From contig CM075760.1 in NCBI GenBank assembly GCA_037974335.1, positions 7,499,432 to 7,563,431 on the forward strand: 64,000 nt of DNA. Direction: 5' to 3'. This document shows, in pieces, positions 46,340 to 57,769 of the stretch. Every line of letters starts with the position of its first letter. The first letter of the stretch is position 1. The translations under genes were made by a program, and so were the position numbers. Origin of the DNA: Prionace glauca. Taxonomy: Eukaryota; Chordata; Chondrichthyes; Carcharhiniformes; Carcharhinidae. The notes beneath the pieces were generated by a model. It was not told the DNA's origin. It was given only the letters and a program-made list of their open reading frames with translations, and ran no database searches.

Positions 46340-47320
46340 TCCATTGTGATTTGAGATTTATATTAATGATTTGGATGAGAATTTAGGAGGCATGGTTACT
46401 AAGTTTTCAGTTGACACCAAGATTGGTGGCATAGTGGATAGTGAAAAAAAGGTTATCTCTAATTGTAATGGGATCTTGATCAATTGGGCCAGTGGATTGA
46501 TGAATGACAGATGGAGTTTAATTTAGATGAATGCGAGGTGATGCATTTGATAGATCGAACCAGGGCAGCACTTACTTAATGCTAAGGCATTGGGGACGGT
46601 TCGAGAACCAAGAAATCTGGGAGGGTACATATTCATAGCTCCTTGAAAGTGGAGTCATAGTTGGGCTGAGTTGTGAGGAATGAAATCAGCATACTTGGTT
46701 TCCTTGGTCAGAACAGCGAATAAAGGAGTTGGGACAACTTGTTGAAGTTGTACAAGACATTGGTAAGGCCACACTCGGAATACTCTGTACAGCTCTGGTC
46801 ACCCTGTTACAGGAAGGATATTATTAAACTACAAAGAGTTCAGAAAATATTCACTAGGAGGGTATAGGGACTTGATTGTTTGTGTTTTAAGGAGAAACGT
46901 GATAGACTGGAACTTTTTCCCGGCTGTGTAGAAAGCCTAGGGGTGACCTTATGGAGGTCTACAAAAAAATGAGGGGCACAGATCAGCTAGATAGTCAATA
47001 TCTTTTCCCAAAAGTAAGGGAGTCTAAAACTCGAGGGAATAGGCCGAAGGTGAGAGGCGAAGATGCAAATGGGTCTGGATGGGCAATTGTTTCACACACA
47101 GGTTAGTGAGTGCCTGGAAAAGGTGCCAGAGGGAGTAGAGGTGTGTACAGTTTTGACAGTGAAAAAACGTGATGTCAGTTAGATGGATAAGATAGATGAA
47201 AATGGGTCAAATGCCGGCAATTGGGACTAGCTTCGCGGTGGATGAAAAAAGGCAGCATGGACAAGTTGGGCCGAAGGGCCTGTTTCCATACTGTAAACCT
47301 CAATGACTCTATGATTTTTC
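46340..47320 (+). mobile_element. CR1-group LINE, 3' half
   Basis: Sister of 20,930-22,005: a FIYINDLDENLGGMVTKFS-like start, then a VRPHSEYSVQLWSPCYRKD-like stretch with changes, and a tail GACAAGTTGGGCCGAAGGGC. Degraded in several frames. Confidence 0.82.
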
Positions 47321-47464
47321 GGCCGTGTTTGTTCCAATGCCAGAAAATCCCCGCCTGAGGTCATCGGACTTTTATATGATCTGGGTCTCGCCTGCCATGG
47401 GAATCATAATGGGCGGGATAGGACAATTCCATTCCGTGTTAATCAGCAGCAATCCGTGTTTATA

Positions 47465-47590
47465 TCATAGAATCATAGAATTACAACCGTGCAGGAGGAA
47501 GTTATTTGGCCCATCGGGCCTGCACCAGTCCAAATGGGCCACAATAGTCCCAGCCAGACCCTATCCCATAACCCTCTGGAAGCCTCCTTC
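47465..47590 (-). mobile_element. SINE/LINE 3' tail
   Basis: ATCATAGAATCATAGAATTA, then CCGTGCAGGAGGAAGTTATT and GGCCCATCGGGCCTGCACC: the minus strand of a common elasmobranch tail. Confidence 0.7.
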
Positions 47591-47900
47591 TCCCTCAGAC
47601 ACCCACTCAGCCTCTTTCAATCTCAGACACCTCAATCAGCCCTGCCCACCCTCAGCACCCCACCCACACCAGTCCCCCCCCAGACTCCTCACTCACCCGC
47701 CTTACCCTCAAAACCCCTCTCAACTCTGTCCCTCTCAGATCCCCACTCAGCCACCTCCTCCTTAGGCTCCTCACACAACCACCCACACCATCAGAACCCA
47801 ACTCAACCCCTCACCACTTAGACAGCCCACTCAGTTCCACTCCCACCTCAGACACTCCTGTCAGCCCCCTCCCCCTACAAATCCCTCGCTACTCAGCCCC
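47591..47900. repeat. C-rich imperfect tandem repeat
   Basis: Loose units around CTCAGACACCCACTCAGCC for about 300 bp, downstream of the IgM membrane poly(A) sites. Confidence 0.65.
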
Positions 47901-48678
47901 CCTTCAGGCCTAAGGCTTGGCAGTGTCCATGACACTGTCCACTTGTACTGACACCTGTATTTCGCGCCTTGCTCCTGCGCGGAGAGTTGAGGAGGTTTAT
48001 TTGCCTCGTGAGTTTGATATTGTCTGTAGTTAAAGACAGTATTGGGCTCTTCAAATTATCCCATAACACTAGTCACAATTTGGAAATTGGTCATCGATAA
48101 TGTGCTTATGTGAAATACACCTCAGTCTCTTGCTTCACCTCATGGTTTGCACCTCTGTTCTATATGTGTTCTCTATCTAGCTTGTGGTATGCCAGCCTTG
48201 AAATTGTTTCATCGGACAATGTACAGAGATTCGTTCTCTCAATCCACGCTGTATCGACTCTGATAATGTTTTTAAGGGGCAGTGTAAAGGGAACTATTTC
48301 CTGCCTAGCTCTGTCCTGCATCGGCCTCTGATGAAGCAGGGCCTTTGCTGTTTAGAATTATCTGAAACTCGTCAGTGACGGACTAGTTTATGAATGAAAT
48401 CACCGATGTCTCCTCATTGTTCATTCATTCTGTCTGGATTTTATGACAAAAAGGCAGAGATGAAGGTGTTTTTACACGGGTGGATCACTGGGTGGCGCAG
48501 TGGCTCTTTCACGGATGGACCTTGAGTTCAGTCACATCCCAGACATGACTGGGGGGACATGCCTGTCTGGGAAAGTGGGAGAGCGGGTGGGGTTGGGGGA
48601 AACCCTATAATAGGGAAATGGAACGAAGTTGGTGGGTCTTAGACAACGGAATTAAGCCAAGCCAGAGATGGTTAAATT
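47901..48678. other. Unassigned, downstream of IgM
   Basis: Between the C-rich repeat and the IgM membrane 3' end. No gene recognised. Confidence 0.5.
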
Positions 48679-48695
48679 TTTATTCAATGTTTATT
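48679..48695 (-). terminator. ighm: Paired poly(A) signals of membrane IgM
   Basis: Two AATAAA hexamers on the minus strand at 48,679-48,684 and 48,690-48,695, about 450 nt past the TM2 stop codon. They define a plausible membrane-form 3' UTR of that length. Confidence 0.7.
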
Positions 48696-49141
48696 TTAAA
48701 AATTCAGAGAAGATTTTAAAACGATTTTTTTAAGTTAGAAAAGTGAACACAACGATCGAACATTACATTGAAAATAGAACACATGCACAGGGAATCTGTC
48801 AATATTTGGACATCTGTTACATGCACCAAAAATAGAAAACAGGACATTAATCGGAAGAGGAATTCACAAATGTGAATAAGAAATAAAACAAGTTTCTTAT
48901 TTATACATGAAATTTGAACTGTGTGGAAACTATTAACCATAATTACATTATATCAAAAATGCCTCATACAATTTACACTGAAAACTGAAATAAAACCTAA
49001 GGTAGCCTCAGTTATAGATTCAGAATGATAAGCTGGGAGAATTTTACTGATACAGTCACCGAGAGCTGATATTGTAGTTGAGCCGTACAGAGATCTTTAT
49101 AATCAGCTGAGGGAAATCTTCAGCATCCAAAGTTCAACCCG

Positions 49142-49150
49142 TCATTTGAT
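49142..49150 (-). CDS. ighm: IgM membrane exon TM2 (two residues)
   Basis: After a TATTTTACAG acceptor the exon encodes only Ile-Lys and a TGA stop, so membrane mu ends LVKIK, matching the very short cytoplasmic tail (typically KVK or similar) of membrane IgM. The 3' UTR then runs to the AATAAA pair near 48,690. Confidence 0.82.
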   Translation of the reverse strand: MK

Positions 49151-49282
49151 CTGTAAAATAGAGACAATATTGAAGCAGATGTATCTGATGCGGGACATTA
49201 ATGTTTTTAATCATTGAAACAATGAGAGATTTTTCAAATCCATTCTGCCAGTTTGAAATGTGAGTGAATTGAATCATCTCAC

Positions 49283-49410
49283 CTTCACCAGAGTGACGGC
49301 AGTGCTGTAGAAAATGCTCAGGAAGAACAGGACGATGAATGTGGAAGCGGTTGTCCAGATGTTGCTGTTATCATCCTCACTGTCTTCAATCCAGATGCGG
49401 TCGGTGGAGT
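49283..49410 (-). CDS. ighm: IgM membrane exon TM1
   Basis: A 128-nt exon encoding an acidic spacer ([16 protein letters not shown]) and a transmembrane helix ([20 protein letters not shown]) ending TLVK. The helix has the Ser/Thr-rich face typical of membrane mu chains, which pairs with the Ig-alpha/Ig-beta signalling dimer in other vertebrates. The acceptor is GTCCCCCAG and the donor AAG/GTGAG. It splices in frame from a donor inside the Cmu4 exon (see 52,821-52,827). Confidence 0.93.
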
Positions 49411-49975
49411 CTGGGGGACAGAGACCAGGAAATGGAATTAGATTACTTTATTTATCCCGGGAATCTCATTGTTTTCGTTTCCCTGTTCTCCTTCATGAAC
49501 TGTTCATTCATTCTCATGTCTAATTTTCAATGTATATCTCCTGTTAAATTCAAGACACTCAGTAACAGATCTCCATAACTATTTTCACACCTGATCCTTA
49601 TTGGTATTCCTTGGAGAGTCCATGTCAGAAAGCACTGAAGGTGTTTTCTTGAGAATCAGTTCATTTTGAACTATTTGTCACGAACCCTTATTGAAGAATG
49701 TTTTGACTGATATAGAGGAACATTCCCCTGTCAATGATTGTTTCCACAGATGGTGACTGATCTGTAAACTATGAATGCTGCTGTTTAAGATCTGGGATGT
49801 AATTTCCAATCTTTGCTTATTTACAGTGGAAATGTTTAGTAAATCATGAGCTTAATTCAGTTTCTCAACGTGTTTGGCGGTGTTTTGAGAATTGGGATAG
49901 TTCTCGGTGTGTATGTCCATTCAAATTCACACTTAAATTTTACTTTCATCATTTACCTGCCGTTTATATTTAAGA

Positions 49976-50042
49976 TTGTGTGTGTGTGTCTGTGTGCGTG
50001 TGTGTATGTGTGAGACTGTGTGTGTGTGTGTGTGTGTGTGTG
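49976..50042. repeat. TG microsatellite in the Cmu4-TM1 intron
   Basis: Two TG runs separated by short interruptions, at the start of a longer TG-rich domain. Confidence 0.85.
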
Positions 50043-51700
50043 AACACTTCCTGAGCTGCATTAATCTTTGGTCCTGAGTTAATCTGTGTGTATGAGGGAT
50101 TCATTTGTCTGTGTTTGTTGATTTGTGTAGTTGTGTGTCTGTGTATATAATTTATTCTTCAGACATTGTAGATAATTTGTATAATTTATTCTTCAGACAT
50201 TGTGGATATATGACTATTATTGTGTGAAGTCTCTGTATATTTATTAATGCCACTCTTAACGTGTGCTCGTGTTTCTGCCTATTTCAATGTGTGAATTTCT
50301 GTCACTCGAGTAATGTTTCCTTCTCTTTCTGTGTGTGTCTGGTCTGTTAACATGTTAGTGCATGTAAATCCGTGTTGATTGTTATTTATAACAATGTGTC
50401 AGCATATACCTGTGTTTCCATGTGTAGTATTGTGTCCCGTGGTGTTCTGTTCTGTATGAGCATGTGAATGTTTACATCCACATGTTTGTGTGAAAAAGTT
50501 TTGCTCTCTGTTTATCTATATGCAGTGTGTTAATATTGTTACACGTATTTCCCTGTATAAGTGATAATGTGTATAACATTGTGGGTCTCTATATCAGTAT
50601 TCATTTCAGCGAGAACGTGTGAGAATATGCATTTGTTTGAGTGTGTGTATCTGTTTGTGTATGTTTTGGACCTGCATGCATGTTATCTGTTCGTATTGTG
50701 TGTACACATGTATGTGTTTGTGTTTGGGTCTGTGTACCTAGTCACGTATGTTTAGGTAAGTGTGTACTTGTGTGTTTGTATATGGTACTGCGTGCGTATG
50801 TACATATTTGATAATTTGTGTGCATGTTTTGTTTTGTGCCTTCTTGTACAAGTCCGTGTTTGTGTGTGCGGGTGTCTGCCCCCTTGTGTATGCATGTATG
50901 TGTGTGTGTTTGTGTGTGGATGGTGCGTGTGGGACAGAGAGAGCGAAAGAGAAAGGGAGAGAGAGTGTTTGTGTATGCATGTATTTTTGTTTGAATCTGT
51001 GTGGTCCATTAGTGTATTTGTGGGATCGTGCTTGTTTGAGTTCGTTTGTGCGTATATTGTGTATTCTTCTGATCCGTGAATGTGCATTTGTATTTCTGAA
51101 TGTATCTGTGTTTTTGTTGTGTATGTATTTGAGTGTATTGTGTATTTGTGAGATTCTGTGTCTGTATTTGAATGTGCCTGTCTATATTTCTGTGTGTGGG
51201 AGTATGTGTATGCGTTTGCGTGAGTATATTAACATTCTGTATTCGTGTGCATATATATGAGTATGTGTATTTGTGCAACTGTGTCCATGTGTCTGTGTGT
51301 GTGTATGCGTGTGTGTGTGTATGTGTGTATGAGTGTGTGAATGAGTGTGTGAGTGTGTAGTGTGTCTGTATGTGTGAGTGTGTGTATGTGAGAATGTGTA
51401 GTGTGTGATTGTGTGTGTGGGTGAGTGTGTGTGAGAGTGTGTGTGTGTGTGTGTGCGTGTGTGTTTGTGTGAGTGTGTGAATGAGTGTGTGAGTGTGTAG
51501 TGTGTCTGTATGTGTGAGTGTGTGTATGTGTGTGTGAGTGTGTGTGTGTGTGTGTGTGAGAGTGAGTGTGTGTGTGATTGTGTGTGAATGTATAGTGTGT
51601 GTAGTGTGTGTTTGTGCAGTGTGTGTAGTGTGTGAGTGTGTGAGAGTGAGTGTGTGAGTGTGGGTGTGTACGCCTATGTATGTATGTATAATTGTGACAG
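50043..51700. repeat. TG-rich domain (TGTGTG/GAGTG)
   Basis: About 1.6 kb of TGTGTG, GTGTATG and GTGTGAGTG words, densest at 51,280-51,670. It has Z-DNA potential. Long Cys/Val-rich (plus) and His/Thr-rich (minus) frames across it are by-products. Confidence 0.85.
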
Positions 51701-52722
51701 TTTTAGGCAGTTTTATCAGTGTGTGTATTTTTTTAACTGTTGCTCCAAGTTTCACCGACCATAGTGAACTGAATATGATCCAGACAACTCGAATAATGGA
51801 ACATATTTTCAATGTTTTGCTGTAGAAATGTATTTTATGTGAGGGGCACAGTGATATCAGGGACGGAACAATTAAAATCCGGGAAGGAATCTATGACTTG
51901 TTTAAATTTGTATTCTGGGAAATCAATGCCAGCAGATGATTGACAGGAACAAGAGTGTTGAGACATTTTAAAATTATATTGCATTCATATAGATATATTT
52001 CAATGATTAAGTTAATGATACTTCAAAATCTGTAGCAAGTAAACCGGAAACTAATTTGTACTGTTGGCAACTGGGTCCTTATAGTAGAGAATTGTTCCCT
52101 TCCAAACACGGGAGAGGGAGGAGAGTGAGCTCAGAGTTTCCCTCTCCCTACCCGGTGATACAATGTCCCTGATGGTTCTAACCACTGAGGAGGTAGAGGT
52201 GAGTGGATTAAATAATGACATTCCTCCTTTTTTCATTGAGGAAGTTTTGGGACATGGATTAATTACTGCTCCTCCCCTCTCTCTGCTGGGTTAGTGGGAA
52301 TCCAGGATGTTAACAATTTCACTCTCCCTCAATCCGATGGGGGGAATATTTCTCCATGTTTTTATGTGTGACCCTCACTTCAGTTCCCAGTGGGTGCGGT
52401 GCAGCAGCTTAAAGAGGTGGTCAATGAGAGAAACAGGGACACAGAGATCTAAATGTTGTGTTTGTGTGTCAGACATGTTAAAAATGTCGGAGTGTTTTCC
52501 CCTCAGCGGGAGGAAAGTCAGTGAAGATATTTTGCAAAATCCTGTAATGAATGTGCTCTATTCTATCCCTGACCCAGTGTCTATCTCCGCTGGGAGCACT
52601 GGTTCAACAATTTTGGGTCCCAAACATGAAAATATCTGACTCAAATCAAAGATATGGAAGTAAAACTGAAAAACAACCAATTAAACAATTGGGTATTTCA
52701 TTGATCGTTAGAGGAAAATGTT
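51701..52722. other. Rest of the Cmu4-TM1 intron, no gene recognised
   Basis: Between the TG-rich domain and the secretory poly(A) signals. No repeat or gene identified. Confidence 0.5.
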
Positions 52723-52737
52723 TTTATTCTTTTTATT
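52723..52737 (-). terminator. ighm: Paired poly(A) signals of secreted IgM
   Basis: Two AATAAA hexamers on the minus strand (52,732-52,737 and 52,723-52,728), only about 30-40 nt past the secretory stop codon. The secreted-form 3' UTR would be very short. Confidence 0.75.
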
Positions 52738-52764
52738 GTAGTTTTTAATGGAAGTGAGTGACTC

Positions 52765-53156
52765 TCATTGACATGAATTAACCGTGTCCATCAGTGCAAG
52801 GGAAATGTTCACAAAACTGGGTTTACCGCTGGATTTGTCAACTGTTCTGTTGATGATCTTCAAGGGGATGGCTTCATGTCCCACCACACAGGAGTAAGAA
52901 GCGCCACTGGACCATTCCTCTGCTGCAATGGATAACAGGCTGTACATGAAGAAGGAGCTATCGCCGTTCTCCGCCACCACCTCGGTGTTCCTGTAGTTCC
53001 CGGGATTCACCGGCTTGTCGTTGACGGTCCATTTGACGAAGATCTCTCGGGGGGAGAAACCTCTCACTAAGCAGCTGAGGGAGACGAAACTCTGAGAGGA
53101 GACGTCTTCTGCCGAGGGCAGGAGGACAGAGACGACCGGTTCCCGCGGATTTGGAT
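52765..53156 (-). CDS. ighm: IgM Cmu4 domain with secretory tail
   Basis: The exon encodes the fourth constant domain: [40 protein letters not shown] with the first Cys and the invariant Trp, and [20 protein letters not shown] with the second Cys. The tail is [20 protein letters not shown] plus Gln and a stop. It holds the conserved NIS glycosylation site and penultimate Cys used for polymer assembly in secreted IgM. The acceptor is ATTTTCTGCAG. A further sequon (NRT) lies at the domain end. The membrane form leaves this exon at SSG through the internal donor at 52,821-52,827. Confidence 0.96.
52821..52827 (-). promoter_or_regulatory. ighm: Internal Cmu4 splice donor for membrane mu
   Basis: AGCG/GTAAAC on the minus strand, inside codon SSG-K. 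Cutting after the G at 52,827 gives a 330-nt Cmu4 exon in phase with TM1, joining SS(GAC) to STDR. Confidence 0.85.
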
Positions 53157-53634
53157 CTGCAGAAAATGTACAATAAATGTCAATAAACTGAAGAGTTCTG
53201 GAGACAATGAAACCACAGGTTAGATCTCAGAAAAATGTGCTTCGCTTCTGATTTTAACTCTTCCCATTTTTGATTTGCAGCTTGGAGGGGAGATGAACAC
53301 AATAGTTTTCTCAGATAACTCAGGGGGGGTGGAGTGGAAAGATTCAGAAAGTTTACAGCACAGAATCAGGCCATTCGGCCCAACTGATCTACTTTTTCTT
53401 TTTGGTTTTCTGGTTTTTGATGCTCCACATCAGGCTCCTCCCTTATTCTTCGATCTAAACCCAATAACATCGCCTACAGTTCACCTTTCACTCATCAACA
53501 CATCAAACTCCTCAGAAAAATATCAATCAGTGCAGAGTCGTTTAGTTCAGGGGAGAACATTAATGCACTGAATACTAAACATTGAGCAGTACACATTCAC
53601 TGGAGATAGACACAGTGATGCATTTACATACAAA

Positions 53635-54355
53635 CATAGAACATTACAACACAGTACAGGCCCTTCGGCCCTCAATGTTGTGCCGAGCTATGTCCAAACC
53701 CAAGATCTAGCTATTCCACTCCCTATCATTCTGGTGTGCTCCATGTGCCTATCCAATAACCGCTTGAAAGTTCCTAAAGTGTCCGACTCCACTATCACAG
53801 CAGGCAGTGTATTCCTCATCCAAACCACTCTGAGTGAAGAATCTACCTCGGACATCCCTCCTATTTCTCCCACCAAACACTCCGACAAGTTATAACCCTT
53901 AGTAACAGCAACATCAATCCAAGGAAATCGTCTCTGAACATCCACTCTATCAATCCCCCCTCATCATCTTATAAACCTCTATTAAGTCGCCTGTCACCCT
54001 CCTCTGCTCCAAAAAGAAAAGCCCCAGCTCCCTCAACCTTTCCTCATAAGACCTACCCCCAAACCAGGCAGCATCCTGGTAAATCTTCTGTGCACTCTCT
54101 CCACATCCTTCTTATAGTGAGGTGACCAAAACTGAACACAATATTCCAAATGTGGTCTCACCAAGGTCCGATATATTTGCAGATAATTACACGGCTTTTA
54201 AACTCAAACTCCCTGTCAATAAACCCTGACACACTGTAAGCCTTCACTGTTCTATCCATTTGAGAGGCAACTTTCAGAGATCTGTGGATGTGAACCTCAA
54301 GATCTCCCTCTTCCTCCACATTTCTCAGAACCCTGCCATTGACCCTACATTTATT
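53635..54355 (-). mobile_element. CR1-group LINE tail in the Cmu3-Cmu4 intron
   Basis: The minus strand has MEHTRMIG..., FKRLLDRHMEHTR and VWMRNTLPAVIVESDTLGTF-like ORF2 tail, and the 3' end ACAGTACAGGCCCTTCGGCC on the plus strand. Dead. Confidence 0.85.
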
Positions 54356-54375
54356 GTTTCAATCTCTCAGCTCAC

Positions 54376-54684
54376 CTGTTTCCTTGTGGATAGATGTTCT
54401 TAGAGGAGTCGGCAGATCCTGATGGTTCACCACGCACTCAAACACAGCCGCACTCAGCCAGGCTTGTGTGGAGATGCTTAATTTGCTGATCACGCTGTCA
54501 CGATCCGCTCCGGGCTTTTCGGCAATCTCTGATTTCAAATACTTCCTGTCTCGGATCCAGGACACATTAACTCCATGAGGAGCATTAGAAATGATGCAGG
54601 TTAAGGTCACGGTCGCCTCCAGTAAGACCTGTTCTATTGGTGGTGGCTGTATCTTCACTGTGGTATCAAGGCACAGGGGAGGAT
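54376..54684 (-). CDS. ighm: IgM Cmu3 domain
   Basis: A 309-nt exon: [20 protein letters not shown], then [20 protein letters not shown] with the first Cys and Trp, and [20 protein letters not shown] with the second Cys. NVS is a glycosylation sequon. The acceptor is CATTCACAG and the donor ACAG/GTGAGC; phases match Cmu2 and Cmu4. Confidence 0.95.
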
Positions 54685-54949
54685 CTGTGAATGAGAAATG
54701 AAAGTGAGCCCCAGTTCCCCTTCAGAAGCAGGACAGCAGTCTTCAGCCTGAAGGAGACAAAGTCGCCTTCAATATATCAATCTCTAACTCTCGCCTTTCA
54801 CCTTCCATGGCGAATGGGAAACCTGCTTGCTGTATGGAATTATTCCCTGTATTAAATATTGGAGCAGCGGTAACATTTCCATGAATCAGGATCGGAGAAT
54901 TCCCAAACAAACACACCATCCTGAACCCAGGGAAAAAGTACTGACCGTT

Positions 54950-55220
54950 TGTTTATAAATACGGTGGATGCACTTTCTAATATTTTACCCCTGTGCTGTG
55001 AGCTATGAAACATTCTCACACCTACTGTCTCTCCAAAGTCTCTCCATTCTAATCAGCAATCTCTAAACTGTCTGTGCTTTATATGTTCTGTCTGAGGCCA
55101 GAACTCTCCATTCACCTGACGAAGAGGGTAACCTCGAAAGCTTGCTTGCTTGTGAGAATATTATCAAATAAATCGGTTGGACTAAAACCTGGTGTTGTCA
55201 GACTTTTTACTCTCCAAAGT
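54950..55220 (-). mobile_element. Foldback-type repeat, terminus fragment (Cmu2-Cmu3 intron)
   Basis: GCCAGAACTCTCCATTCACC, GAGGGTAACCTCGAAAGCTT, GGTTGGACTAAAACCTGGTG and TTGTCAGACTTTTTAC: the right end of the element type at 30,279, inverted relative to that copy's left end. Confidence 0.75.
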
Positions 55221-55299
55221 TTACCAGCTGTCTCAGGGACAAGCTGACATCAAGGCCACCTCACTCACTATATTGCTTCAAACCGAAAGGGGGCACTCT

Positions 55300-55575
55300 T
55301 TTAAGGGGAGGCTGTGGTATATGGTGTTGTCAATGGACTTATAACCTCGGGCAAGACTCTGGGGACACAGATTCGAATCCCATCATTGCAAATATGAAAT
55401 TTGAATTTTGTAAAGATCTATAATTAAAAGTTGAAATAGTTCTCATGAAGCTATTGCTGTAAAACCCCTCCTAGTTCACAAATGTTCCTTACCAAAATCA
55501 ACCTGCTGTCTTTATCTGGCCTGGCATGCATGTGACTCCAGATTCACAGCAACGTGAGTGACACTTCAGTGCCCT
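55300..55575 (+). mobile_element. tRNA-headed SINE, second family
   Basis: The head has GACACAGATTCGAATCCCAT as a polymerase III B box. The body ends CTGGCATGCATGTGACTCC, AGATTCACAGCAACGTGAGT. This is a common elasmobranch SINE whose body differs from the HE1 type. Confidence 0.75.
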
Positions 55576-55781
55576 CAGGTTTGGGAAATAAATGCACATC
55601 TCAGGAAGGGATAACAAAAAATTGTTTTTCTGATGAAATTCTGAATGAGATATTGTCCTAATGCAGCAAACTACATGGCAATAACTTACAAGTTGTTCAA
55701 TGCTTTGTACCAACTTTAATAGATCCCTAATTCTGATTAACATCAGAATGATATATGTTGTCCTGTGTTTGAGTATCTTAC

Positions 55782-56096
55782 CCTGAGATGCGCTGATGTT
55801 CAGACTCTGAGTGTCTCCTCGGTGAGTGACCTGGCAGGTATAGACCGCTTTGCTGAACCATTCCCCAGCGGAGACTGTCAGCCGACTGCTGGCCGAGAAG
55901 TTCCCATTCACTTCACAGGGGGAAGAGGTGACAATTCCAGAATGCGTGGTTTCCCCATTCTTCAGCCAACTCACTTCCATTGACTCTGGCTGGAAATCGA
56001 TGATTGAACAGACGATGATTGCGAATTTCCTGTGTGAGATTTCTTCACTGGAACTCACGGTGAGGATAACAGTTGGAGGGATCTCAGGCTCAGGGC
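55782..56096 (-). CDS. ighm: IgM Cmu2 domain
   Basis: A 315-nt exon: [20 protein letters not shown], then [20 protein letters not shown] with the first Cys and Trp, and [20 protein letters not shown] with the second Cys. NFS and NIS are sequons. The acceptor is CTCAAG after a T run and the donor CAGG/GTAAGA. Presence of a normal Cmu2 argues for conventional IgM rather than the shark IgM1gj type, which lacks it. Confidence 0.95.
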
Positions 56097-56149
56097 CTTG
56101 AGGAAAAAAAAACAGATCAGTCATTTCCTGCAGAAGATGTGGATCAATT

Positions 56150-56375
56150 AAACTTTTGTCAACAGAGGGTAGTAAGGGCTTGGAAGGCCCTGCTTGCAGC
56201 AGTTGTGGACTCGCCAACTTTAAGGGCGTTCAAATGGTCAGTGGATAGGCATATGGATAACATTGGAATAGTTTAGGTTAGAGGGTCATGAGATTGGTTC
56301 CACTGGTCGGCGCAACATCGAGGGCCGGAGGGCCTGTACTGCGCTGTAATGGTCTATGTTCTATGTTCTAACTCA
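56150..56375 (+). mobile_element. LINE 3' tail in the Cmu1-Cmu2 intron
   Basis: [20 protein letters not shown] and [11 protein letters not shown], then the 3' end GGCCGGAGGGCCTGTACTGC. CR1 group, 5'-truncated. Confidence 0.82.
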
Positions 56376-56507
56376 TTTGCAGTCAATAGACACTAACTGG
56401 ACCAATCCAAAGGGCCGGATTGTGCACATCTATTTAACTGAGTTATAACCAAGACCCTACATGTTAACCACAGTGTTTCTGTTTTACCCAAGCTCCACAA
56501 CACTTAC

Positions 56508-56807
56508 ATCGCATTTCAACGCTCTTGACTGTGCTCATGTGTCGAACCTCACAGTCAATTCTGGGGCATTTTCCCGCTGAGTCGCTGATGGTTAACTGGC
56601 TGCTCAGGGTGTAGGTTCCCTTTGTGTTTCTGACTGATGGGTAAGTCTTAAACCCACTGGGGACCGTTTGCCCATTTTTCTTCCAGGTCAGTTTGGAAAC
56701 ATCTGGAGAGTAATCCATCGCCAAACATCCGAAGGTGATGGAGCCGTCGGAGTTCTGTTGCTGACAGGGGGAGACCAGGCCGTAGAGATTGGGCGGAGAC
56801 GATGTCG
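56508..56807 (-). CDS. ighm: IgM Cmu1 domain
   Basis: A 300-nt exon: TSSPPNLYGLVSPCQQQNSD, then SITFGCLAMDYSPDVSKLTW with the first Cys and Trp, and RIDCEVRHMSTVKSVEMRC with the second Cys. PPNLYGLVSPC is a typical shark Cmu1 start; the extra Cys there may bind the light chain. The acceptor is ATTCTTTCCCAG and the donor CGAT/GTAAGT. It starts with two bases of a split codon, as expected for joining to a J segment outside the window or unrecognised. Confidence 0.95.
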
Positions 56808-56944
56808 CTGGGAAAGAATAGCCAAGTGAACAAGTTAGACTCTTGCGTTTATTAAGTCAACAAACATATTGTTACAAATAGGTTTCTATATTAGATATAG
56901 GTCTTGGTGTTAAAGGGATGAAGGGACATGGGTCGTAGGTGTGA

Positions 56945-57040
56945 TCAGGATAGTGATGAGCTCTGACCAAAGTGAATGGCGGAGTAGGCTCCAAGGGCCG
57001 AATGGCCAACTTCAGCTTCTATTTTCTATGTTTCTATCTC
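56945..57040 (+). mobile_element. LINE 3' tail fragment
   Basis: GGCGGAGTAGGCTCCAAGGG, CCGAATGGCCAACTTCAGC and TATTTTCTATGTTTCTAT, the end of a CR1/L2-type element. Confidence 0.65.
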
Positions 57041-57369
57041 AAACATTGATTAGAATTATGAACTTATCCCTAATTTTTCCCGATTAAATCTTTCATCCGC
57101 TTTTGAGATGATGTTACTTCTATCATTTGGGAATTGTCATCTCTGTAGAAACTCATATCGCTGTCTCCACTTCTATCAAATTAGGAAGAAAAAAACACAT
57201 TCTGTTAGTCTCACAATGACAGGTCATTCATTGGATTAACAGAGAACAGCAAAAAATTTCTCAATTATTGCAGCAACTATTTATTTCTCAACAACAGCAG
57301 TGTGTGATGAACCGCTGTTTATTTCTCAAACAAAAACACTTTGTGATGAAGAAGTTCTCCCTTCATTCA
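57041..57369. other. Unassigned, upstream of Cmu1
   Basis: No J segment or enhancer motif recognised. Confidence 0.45.
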
Positions 57370-57500
57370 GACTATCCACTCACTTGATGAGGGAGCTCCA
57401 ACAGTTTGTGATTCCAAATAACCCTGTTGGACTTTAACCTGGTGTTGTGAGAATCCTTACTGTGCCCACACCAACCTCACTCCGGCATCTCCACACTAGT
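57370..57500 (-). mobile_element. Foldback-type repeat, right terminus
   Basis: CCTGTTGGACTTTAACCTGG, TGTTGTGAGAATCCTTACTG and CTCCGGCATCTCCACACTA, the inverse of the GATGTGGAGATGCC left end. Confidence 0.78.
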
Positions 57501-57769
57501 TTTGGAAATTGCCTGTGTTCAAACTGATTGATGTCCCTTCCTCTCTCCAACTCACTGTCTCTCACTCCACAAAACGGAGATTAGTAACTTTGCTTCAAAA
57601 ATACCTCCGGAATGAATACTTACAGAATGATCAGGAAATTCTAAATGTGATTATTAATTCCAATAAATCCAACATTGACTCATTGACGGATCATACATTA
57701 ATAGTAAGAGTTTCCCATTCGGGCCCTGAAGTCTCCTCCATCATTCACTGAGATTACAGATGAGCCGAT

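Noticed and set aside
50752-51812. Long His/Thr-rich frame (minus) and Cys/Val-rich frames (plus)
   Set aside because: They follow the TG/GAGTG repeat and have no domain, splice context or conserved motif.
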